Assembly: GCA_029237695.1 (NCBI GenBank)
Contig: CM055271.1
Location: forward strand, 85,786,208-85,850,207
Length of the DNA: 64,000 nt
DNA from: Conchocele bisecta
Lineage: Eukaryota; Mollusca; Bivalvia; Lucinida; Thyasiridae
Reading direction: 5' to 3'
Part shown: positions 57,807 to 64,000 of the stretch, in pieces
Position numbering within the stretch: the first letter of the stretch is position 1
Layout of the letters: the number at the start of each line of letters is the position of its first letter
Translations under genes and position numbers: made by a program
The notes under the pieces: model-generated
What the model was told of the DNA's origin: nothing
Seen by the model: only the letters and a program-made list of their open reading frames with translations
Database searches by the model: none

Positions 57807-57967
57807 TAAGTCTATCTGTCGTTCGTCTGTAGTTGGTTGTAGTGTCTGTAGTTCGTTGTAGTTCGATGTATTTGGGTTTTTCTACCTACTTTGGGGAGAG
57901 GTTTTGTTTGCCGTTGGGAGTCGAGATTGGGGCCAGTGCAAAAAGTGGGGGGAAATCCCCCCTATCT

Positions 57968-58327
57968 CTACATATCTGTCCAATCGATCTCGTCGTCGTC
58001 GCTGTCGATGCTCGCTCCCTCGCGAGGTTTTCCATCACGCAGTCTAGCCACCTCCTCCTCCAACTCTACCACCCTCCTCTCCAGTACCAGGATCCTCTTC
58101 CTGGTCGCAGCCTTCTTCTTGCTACCCTCCGTGGTTCTATCTTCTGGCCCCTCGGGACACCTGTTCGAGCGATGTTGCCAGAGAGTCTTGTAGGTGGCAA
58201 ACTTCCCTCCACATCCGGGGCACTCTCTCGTGGGAGGTCTGCACGGGTTCTTGCGACCCATGTGTCTTCGAAGATTTGCGGGCTTGTCGAAACCTTTGCC
58301 GCATGTTTCACATTCCTTGTATGGCAT
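57968..58327 (-). CDS. Two-finger C2HC protein A, right arm (119 aa)
   Basis: Intact inverted copy of 54119-54478 with the same fingers, linker, coil (RRVVELEEEVARL) and acidic tail. Both arms keeping this ORF open, despite point differences between arms, suggests function was maintained until recently. Confidence 0.75.
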   Translation of the reverse strand: MPYKECETCGKGFDKPANLRRHMGRKNPCRPPTRECPGCGGKFATYKTLWQHRSNRCPEGPEDRTTEGSKKKAATRKRILVLERRVVELEEEVARLRDGKPREGASIDSDDDEIDWTDM

Positions 58328-58820
58328 TGTGTCTGTCTATTCCAATGGGAAACATATCTTCAATTGGGCGTTCGATTGTGGATATTTAGGTGGTAGTACG
58401 ATTGTGGATGTTTTGTCCCAAATGTGGATACATACTGTAGTTGGTTATAGTGTCTGTAGTTCGTTGTAGTTCGATGTATTTGGGTTTTTCTGAAATTTTT
58501 CCCCGATTTTTCGTGGGTGTTGGGAGTGTTGTATGGTGGTGAAAACGGTGCCACCTCTGGTGGTATCATTCTGCTCTTCTCTATGCAAAAAAACCTGGTT
58601 TTTCGAGGGTGCTGGGGAGTACTTTTGTTCGTTGGATTTTCGAAGCCATTATTTTCAATCTCAATTTCAATTTTTTTTCACTAAGTATGGTGGGTGTACA
58701 ACCAGACGGTTTCGCGGTTTAAAATATTTCAGTGTTGGTGGCTAGTTTATGTTATTGGACAAAAACAACGTTTTTCGATACTGTTGGGAGCTGTAACGAG
58801 GGTCAATAACGCTCCCACCT

Positions 58821-58854
58821 TTGGTGGTATCATTTTGACTCCCTCTATACTACT
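58821..58854 (-). repeat. Right terminal inverted repeat
   Basis: Exact inverse of the left end: GGTGGTATCATTTTGACTCC then CTCTATACTACT, followed by the CTGGG duplication. Confidence 0.85.
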
Positions 58855-59428
58855 CTGGGCCATCCTCGGCGCACAGAAGCAAACTCGCAGTTCTATACTG
58901 GGCACGGGAACAGCGTTTGATGCACAAAAACAATTCTTAGCACTTGTAGAGGACGCCATCTCAGCTAGGGTGGACATGGAGAAGGCGATCCAGAATTATC
59001 AAGACGTTTTGCAGAATGCCAGCACTCCAGTAGACTATGTATTTGGAATAGGTCTTTATATGGCGCCGAGCAATATGATAATACGAGACGACCCGGTTGA
59101 CGGTTACAATAATCAAATCGTAATCGCCACCGCCAATCAAAAAATCGGCCACAACGGTAACGTGAACACGGATATCATCAAGCGCACCCCCAACATGATC
59201 GGGCGCGGAGTTGAAAATTCAAATAAATTTGATTTTTTTTTCATAAAAGCCCCAATTCATCCAATCGTGGCTGGATTGGATACACCCACCCCAATTTGTA
59301 AATTGGATGCACCACCGAGTCCCCCTAATCCAATCGTAATTGGAACAGGAGCGGAAACACCAATTGAGATTGGAAGGACAACACACGAGGAGAAATTAGC
59401 GCTCGTTGTTGCCCTCGTGGCGATCGGA

Positions 59429-60909
59429 CTATTTGCGCTTTGGTTTTAGGAACTCTCTGGCGAAGAATAGTAGGAGACCAGCGATTGCCACGATTAAAGC
59501 CCAAGCATTCTCGGCGAGCCATTCGACCGTTTTTGATAATATAGATAACAAGAAGGAGAGGAGACCTCCTATCAAACCAGGCAACGCGGCAGCCAACTTT
59601 CCTGCTAATTTAGCCAGGAGACTGGCGAGGGCTTTTAGTTGTTTTTTTACCCACTCCTTGGCTCCGCCGGATTGCGCGGGTGCTGGTGCGGGTGCTGGTG
59701 CGGGTGCTGGTGCGGGTGCTGGGTGCTGGTGCGGGTGCTGGTGCGGGTGCTGGTGCAGCACCAGCATTGACAGCTACAAATATAGACGATATAGATAGAA
59801 TTAGGGTCGATATCATCATGCTGAAAGCTGCGATGATGGTTACTATCGTGACGCCCTTCTCTCTGAACAGAGTGCGAAGACGCTCACCGAGTGTTGTGTC
59901 CTCGTGCATGACCCTCGAGATTGTTTCGTGGCTCCGACTTAATTGGCCGGAAAGTGCCTCACAGTTAATCGAGACAACCTCCAAGCGAGCTTCTCTTTCG
60001 TCCCGCAACGACCACAGGAGTTTGTTGATCCGCTCGGTAGATTCTCTATCGTCACGGACTTCCCCAAGTTTTCTTTCTTCTAGCGCGATATGTTCGTCCA
60101 GCACCGTGAGTTTGGAGAGGTTATTGACCAGTTCGCCCCGGACCGTTTGCAGAACCTTATCGAGTCCCAGGAGTTCGCGAAGAGGTAATGGTGGGTCATA
60201 CTTAGTGCCGTTTAATTCGTTGACCGTGGTTTCCACTGTGTTAATAGCGTCGGTGGCTATGCATGCGAGGGACCTCGCTGATATCGCTCGTTTCTATAGC
60301 GGCGGCCGTCTTCACCAGCGTTTCGTCGGTAGACTGTAGGGTTTTTACCATTTGTTGAGGCAGCTGCGCCCGATCATCGATCACTCCGAGAGCTCGAGCG
60401 AAGAGTACTCCATATCGGTTCAAGGAAGAGGCCCCGCGGAACCGGGTCGGGTAGTTCTTGTACGTCAGCAACTTCCAGCTCTTGCCCTATTTAACCCACA
60501 GGTCTCCTCTTTTAGTGCTGCGGAACTCTAACGTGGCATTGATGCCGTGTTTAGACACCTTACTCTCCCACCGTTTCACCCAAGACTCCGTTTCCGTGAG
60601 AAACGCCAGCTCATCCTTGGAGATCCCCGCAGGAATCTCGGCACCGCCCGCCGGAGTCTCGGGTGAGGCCTCCCACATAGGGACACCAGCAGATGAAGTT
60701 CCTGGTGCGTCTGGAACAAACAAAAATGCGCCTGGATCAACCAAAGGCGTATTTCGTGGTTCGCCTGGAACAAACAAAGGTGTATTTTTGGGTGCTGGTG
60801 TCTCTATGAAGATCGTTTCGTCATAGTTGTCGATGTCATCATCGATGTCATCATCATCGCGGAAATCGTCTCTGCCGATTTCATCCATGTCAATATCGTC
60901 ATCAGCCAT
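59429..60909 (-). pseudogene. Viral membrane protein with acidic N-terminus, coil and P/A hinge, broken
   Basis: The ATG at 60909 opens an acidic region (MADDDIDMDEIGRDDFRDDD) then a proline-rich part. A TAG interrupts at 60487. Downstream in the same frame comes SWKLLTYKNYPTRFRGASSL, a frame change near 60250, and a long coiled coil (REARLEVVSINCEALSGQLS, RVMHEDTTLGERLRTLFREK). A transmembrane segment (VTIVTIIAAFSMMISTLILS), an (AP)n hinge where the frame slips again near 59720, and a C-terminal double hydrophobic region (ALPGLIGGLLSFLLSILSKT; WALIVAIAGLLLFFAREFL) end the protein at 59429. Recognisable as a virion-membrane or entry/scaffold protein of related elements by architecture; function unknown. 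Confidence 0.65.
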
Positions 60910-60964
60910 ATTAATTATGTATTAAAGACAAAACCATACGGGTTTAATATAGTTTCACTAAATT

Positions 60965-62263
60965 ATGTCTTCGAGTCAATACGGTCGCAAACTCAATCCA
61001 TCCACCCAGCACATGCGTGAGCCCCTCGGGGCAAAAGACGTGAGACAGAGTGTCGTTATTACGAACAACCCATCGACGATCAACCAGAACCAGCAGCTCT
61101 TGGTCCGCTTCCCCAACCTCGGAGCTAACGACGACATTGTGCCGGGGACTGTTCGCCTCGCTTTCACTATTTCGCTGACGTCGACGGACGAGGACCGAAC
61201 CGTCGTTCAGAACCTGGGTCGCGCCATAGTCAAGAAGACCATGATAAAGATTTCTGGTAATGAGGTGATGTCGATCGATGACAGTGACGTCTACCATTGT
61301 TATCAGGACCTATGGAAGACGGTGCAAGAGCGCGAAAACGCTGTCTATCAGGGTATTGACACCAGCAAAAATAAGAACGTAACCAAACTAAGAATCGGGG
61401 CTGGTAACAAGGCAGATAACAACGCGAGCGACAACGCGGTCGCGGGTGCTTACGGCAACCGCTTCTACAACCCGCTCGACTTTGAGTTGCTGGAGAGTCA
61501 CATGCCCTACTATCAGAGTGCTTTGGCTGACCGCCTCGAATACGAACTAACGTTCAACGACTACGGCCGAGTTCTCATAGCCACCGACATGTTATCGACG
61601 TATACGATCGATAATGTTTCGCTGGAGTACGACATGGTCACGATGCCCGAACTCGCGCGATTGATCAGAACCCAGTACGCCGGGCGCGTTGCCATACTTT
61701 ACGACCGAGTTCTTCGCCATCGCAAGATGACGAAAGACAAAGGCGACACATTGTGGAATATTAATGTAAACGTACCCGCCCGCTCGATGAAAGGTATACT
61801 GATGTTGTTCGAGGATGCTCGGTTCGCGTTCGGTGCTAGAAAAACCGACAAATTCTATAGCCCCAAAATCACGAAGGTAGAGGTAACGATCGAGGGAGTA
61901 CCCAATCAACTCTACAGCGCGGGTCTTCGCGCGCACCAGCAGTGGGACGAAGTCAGAAAGCAGTTTGCTGCCGGCTCTAAGCGCTCTCCGGAGGTTGCAG
62001 CAGTTGCCAAAGACCTGCATCTCTCGGCCGTCTCCCTCGCGGAGTTCCTGAATACCAAATACGCGTTATGGCTAGACATGCGAGCCAGCGACGACGACCA
62101 AATACACGGCAGCGGACGCCAAGTTGAGAACGCTAGTGAGGGTGTGACGATCCAGATAACCAAAGAGGCGGATGGAAGTGGGCCATTGAACGTGTACTTA
62201 TATATAATTACAGACGCACAACTCAACATCGAAGATGGTCGATACGTCTCAGCACTCTACTGA
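60965..62263 (+). CDS. Major-capsid-like protein (432 aa, intact)
   Basis: MSSSQYGRKLNPSTQHMREP opens an uninterrupted 432-codon frame. It is rich in beta-strand-like alternation and has well conserved blocks (RFPNLGANDDIVPGTVRLAF, VKKTMIKISGNEVMSIDDSD, ITKVEVTIEGVPNQLYSAGL). Size, adjacency to the packaging ATPase, and recollection of homologues across cnidarian and bivalve elements support a double-jelly-roll major capsid protein of a Polinton-like or adinto-like virus, but the fold cannot be proved from sequence by eye. The most complete gene of the element: no stop or frameshift despite decay around it. Overlaps the longer reading of the ATPase gene by 29 bp at its 3' end. Starts 55 bp from the divergent gene at 60909. 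Confidence 0.75.
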   Translation: MSSSQYGRKLNPSTQHMREPLGAKDVRQSVVITNNPSTINQNQQLLVRFPNLGANDDIVPGTVRLAFTISLTSTDEDRTVVQNLGRAIVKKTMIKISGNEVMSIDDSDVYHCYQDLWKTVQERENAVYQGIDTSKNKNVTKLRIGAGNKADNNASDNAVAGAYGNRFYNPLDFELLESHMPYYQSALADRLEYELTFNDYGRVLIATDMLSTYTIDNVSLEYDMVTMPELARLIRTQYAGRVAILYDRVLRHRKMTKDKGDTLWNINVNVPARSMKGILMLFEDARFAFGARKTDKFYSPKITKVEVTIEGVPNQLYSAGLRAHQQWDEVRKQFAAGSKRSPEVAAVAKDLHLSAVSLAEFLNTKYALWLDMRASDDDQIHGSGRQVENASEGVTIQITKEADGSGPLNVYLYIITDAQLNIEDGRYVSALY

Positions 62264-62321
62264 TTTAATAAAAAAATCATCTAACGATTTATTAATTAAT
62301 AATTTTGAAAAAATTAAGAAA

Positions 62322-62934
62322 ATGAGCAATCAATACCAATTCACGATTGGAGATGCCCACTCTGCCATAATATGTGGGCAGACAGGATGTGGAAAAACGG
62401 TTTTCATCCTAGACTTGCTCGAGTGCTCCTACGGCGATGCCTTTCGTCACATTGTGATCCTGTGTCCTACTGTGCGGCACAACGAGACTTATCAGCGGCG
62501 CCCGTGGATATGGACCGACCCTGCGGTATACGTCATTGACACCGGCGACAGGCTTCACAATTGGCTGCGTGGTTTATACCAAAGATTCCAGGGTGAGCCC
62601 ACCCTATACGTGATTGACGATTGTTCGGCCAAGGCGGCGATGACCAAAAAGAAGGACATGCTCTCCGAGCTCGCATTTTCTGACCGCCATGCGAGGCAAA
62701 GCGTATGGATCTCAACTCAAAAGTACAACGCCGTCCTCAAGGATCTGCGCGAGCAAACGAAATGGGTCGCCCTCTTTCACTGCAAGGACCGAGACTCATT
62801 CGATGACTGTCTTCGAGAGAATGACCCCAACGCGCGAGGAGCGCCTGGAGGTTTGACAGATGCTTTCGGAAACTAAGCACGCCAAGCTTCTGCTAAAGAC
62901 TGATCAACCAACTGCTTATAAAGTTATCAATTAA
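62322..62934 (+). pseudogene. Packaging ATPase (A32/FtsK-HerA type), C-terminus broken
   Basis: The ATG at 62322 opens MSNQYQFTIGDAHSAIICGQ, leading into the Walker A motif GQTGCGKT. A Walker B-like TLYVIDDCSA follows about 85 residues later, then a sensor-like LSELAFSDRHARQSVWISTQ and KDLREQTKWVALFHCKD. This is the genome-packaging ATPase shared by Polintons, Polinton-like viruses, adintoviruses and giant viruses; it pumps DNA into capsids. Near 62825 the frame shifts, so the first frame ends early at 62876 (184 codons). The conserved basic tail can be followed in another frame to 62934 but also has a TGA at 62854. A longer in-frame reading begins at 62235 inside the MCP gene; the 62322 start is preferred. 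Confidence 0.85.
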
Positions 62935-62951
62935 TTAATTTTAAGAAAATT
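62929..62951 (+). terminator. Shared 3'-end motif after the ATPase gene
   Basis: AATTAATTAATTTTAAG..AAAATT, identical over 23 bp to the motif that overlaps the stop of the jelly-roll gene (52003-52026, minus) and nearly so to 47727-47748. It overlaps the ATPase stop. Confidence 0.55.
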
Positions 62952-62999
62952 GCAAAGTAATAAGCAATTACTTAACGCTCGTTAGTAACTGCTGAGTAA

Positions 63000-63090
63000 A
63001 TGCTTAGCAATTGCTGAACAATGCTGAACAAATACTTAACAAATGTTGAACAAATGCTGAACAATGGTTAACAATGTTAACAATTTGGTG
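63000..63090 (+). repeat. 'tgctgaacaaa' microrepeat
   Basis: About seven imperfect ~12-bp units ('gctgaacaaatgcttaacaa' style) upstream of the next genes. 62952-62999 is unique. Confidence 0.7.
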
Positions 63091-63277
63091 CTCCGCTGCG
63101 AGCTTTGTTGCGAGCATAATGGTGATCATAAGTATCGGGTGGTGCGCTTGGCAATATGTTAAAGTGATGAGACTTGTTAGAATAGTTAGCAATAATGAAC
63201 TGCGACGAACTTCTCGATCAGCTAATGGAAGAAACCTCAACTCCGACTGCCGACACGGTATCTTTCCTGAAAGATAA
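63074..63277 (+). CDS. Small single-membrane-span viral ORF (67 aa)
   Basis: MLTIWCSAASFVASIMVIIS begins a predicted membrane segment of ~24 residues with Trp/Tyr at its edge (GWCAWQYVKVMRL), then a basic tail. It overlaps the next gene in another frame by 83 bp, a compact arrangement typical of viral modules. No family recognised; could be an artefact of the microrepeat region. Confidence 0.4.
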   Translation: MLTIWCSAASFVASIMVIISIGWCAWQYVKVMRLVRIVSNNELRRTSRSANGRNLNSDCRHGIFPER

Positions 63278-63881
63278 TGAAACATCAACTCCGACAGAGC
63301 AATCGGGATCAACTCCAATTTCGATTGGGTTGAGTGCAACGACTCCGAATGAAAATGAAAATGCGGCGCGACGAGAGCGGCTAGCGGCGCTGGTTGCTGG
63401 GGGACAATCGGAGCATTATCTCGGTAGGCGTCTCTCAGTTTTTCAGGTGGATAAGATGTCAGATGCGGAGATCGATAAAATGTATGTGCGATACGAATCT
63501 AGGTTAGGTGCGGAGATGACAAAAACTCTTGGATCGGCGGCTATTCATTTGTACGCAACCGCCGTTAGTATACTTTTCCCTATACCAAACACCGCGGGAT
63601 TGATTGGCGATCTAGAGACTGACCCTTTTATAGGTCACACTCTTAGAACAACCTGCTGCTAAATTTATCACAAGTTTGGAATGTACTTAGCTCCGCTGAC
63701 AACCGCGTTGACCACGGGTAAACACTGTCAATTTGGACATATATGCCCACGAACTATAAGCCCTAATATTAATATCATAAATGATGACACAAGACACACC
63801 TGTGAGAGTGACGGAACCACTGCAATCGGGGATTGCACCTCCAATTTCGAACCCGATTGCAGCACTTCCAACTCCGATTGA
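63195..63881 (+). pseudogene. Viral conserved protein with acidic N-terminus, in-frame stop
   Basis: The ATG at 63195 (MNCDELLDQLMEETSTPTAD) leads through a Thr/Pro-rich region into a conserved-looking block (GGQSEHYLGRRLSVFQVDKM, EIDKMYVRYESRLGAEMTKT, PIPNTAGLIGDLETDPFIGH). A TAA at 63660-63662 interrupts; the same frame then continues from YHKFGMYLAPLTTAL to 63881. The downstream part GKHCQFGHICP contains a short Cys/His cluster. I recall similar proteins beside the ATPase in related elements; function unknown. Downstream overlap with the next gene begins at 63781. Confidence 0.6.
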
Positions 63882-64000
63882 TCCTCCAACCCAATCGCGA
63901 TTGGAGTTGGGGGTTTCACGACATAAAAATCCAAAAAGACAGGCAGCTGGGCGGGCGGCGGCTGCCACCCGAAAAGTTAAACAAGATAAAATACTCGCCG
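63781..64000 (+). CDS. Viral gene, 5' end only (runs off window)
   Basis: Two adjacent ATGs at 63781 and 63784 open MMTQDTPVRVTEPLQSGIAP then a Pro/Ile/Ser-rich part and the basic motif KNPKRQAAGRAAAATRKVKQ. Open for 73 codons to the window edge. In related elements such a short proline-rich leader and 'NPKRxAAGKA' motif precede a coiled coil and a membrane anchor; that is recollection, not visible here. No stop or frameshift so far. Confidence 0.45.
   Translation, partial: MMTQDTPVRVTEPLQSGIAPPISNPIAALPTPIDPPTQSRLELGVSRHKNPKRQAAGRAAAATRKVKQDKILA

Larger units (their letters stand above)
53592..58854. mobile_element. 5,263-bp palindromic element nested in the viral gene
   Basis: Terminal AGTAGTATAGAGGGAGTCAA at 53592 is matched by its reverse complement ending ACTCCCTCTATACTACT at 58854, flanked by a 5-bp duplication CTGGG (53587-53591, 58855-58859; 6 bp TCTGGG if the ends are trimmed asymmetrically). 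Left arm 53592-56233 (2,642 bp) and right arm 56288-58854 (2,567 bp) are inverted copies with scattered differences; the length difference is one 78-bp tandem unit. A 54-bp unique loop (56234-56287) separates them. Each arm carries the same three genes. No transposase, recombinase or polymerase is visible. Confidence 0.9.
52761..59449 (+). pseudogene. Capsid-module gene split by a palindromic element
   Basis: The ATG at 52761 (MDTKAFSFNYNAKYAVGG) opens a ~500-codon gene. The frame changes near 52813 and again near 53013; the reading then continues to 53591. There the 5,263-bp palindromic element is inserted, with the target bases CTGGG duplicated; the coding sequence resumes at 58855 with ILGAQKQTRSSILGTG. 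The ending is proline-rich with a C-terminal hydrophobic anchor (LALVVALVAIGLFALWF) and TAG at 59449. The last 21 bp overlap the convergent gene 59429-60909. The conserved region with QFWQNQINFAVWC and YVFGIGLYMAPSN recurs in related elements; its role is unknown, but position and anchor suggest a virion or morphogenesis protein. Reading frame is preserved across the insertion because element plus duplication is 5,268 bp. Confidence 0.75.

Noticed and set aside
53592..58854. Assembly artefact (false palindrome)
   Set aside because: Arms carry differences, a 78-bp copy-number difference and a target duplication, none of which an artefact would give.

Overview
The window looks like genomic DNA of a bivalve mollusc (inferred from its repeats: intronic arrays of 'GACCTTGACATTGGGCACAGGGGCCGC'-type units, 'AAGAGGGCCATNATGGCCCT ... 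CTCACCTGAG' elements, tRNA-like SINEs and palindromic GATCAGAT repeats; the species is not certain). It falls into two parts.

Positions 1-45,500 are host DNA, almost entirely repeats, with a split host gene running through them on the minus strand. Six short exons (43037-43212, 32415-32493, 31510-31614, 22638-22712, 17205-17270, 5507-5831) have matching splice phases. Read in order they give a RING finger, three TRAF-type zinc fingers and a coiled-coil segment: the N-terminal 275 residues of a TRAF-family signalling adaptor. The MATH/TRAF-C domain must lie left of the window. The introns hold minisatellites, LINE and SINE fragments, MITEs and foldback hairpins. The most notable is a ~34-bp satellite (7.7-12.2 and 16.5-17.2 kb) whose unit is a copy of the exon 5/intron 5 splice-donor junction, so that intron carries over a hundred decoy donors.

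Positions ~46,000-64,000 hold an integrated, decaying DNA-virus element of the Polinton-like/adinto-like kind: an A32/FtsK-HerA packaging ATPase beside a major-capsid-like protein, a probable jelly-roll minor capsid protein, a trimeric fibre-like protein with a coiled-coil stalk, membrane proteins and a small zinc-ribbon protein. The replication and integration genes are not in the window and presumably lie to the right. The capsid-like, jelly-roll, membrane and 87-residue genes are still open. The zinc-ribbon, fibre, ATPase and three other genes carry frameshifts, stop codons or insertions. A transposon of a family also present in the host flank sits in the fibre gene, so the virus is endogenous.

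A second mobile element is nested inside the virus. It is 5,263 bp, almost perfectly palindromic, flanked by a 5-bp target duplication, and splits a capsid-module gene in two. Each 2.6-kb arm encodes the same three small probable DNA-binding proteins (two paired zinc-finger proteins with coiled-coil tails, one helix-turn-helix protein with a membrane segment) and a 78-bp tandem array. The arm array and the element termini share the motif ATGATACCACC. No transposase is visible. A 106-bp palindrome at 46.05 kb has the same termini. This palindromic parasite of a virus, and the splice-donor satellite, are the two most novel things seen here.
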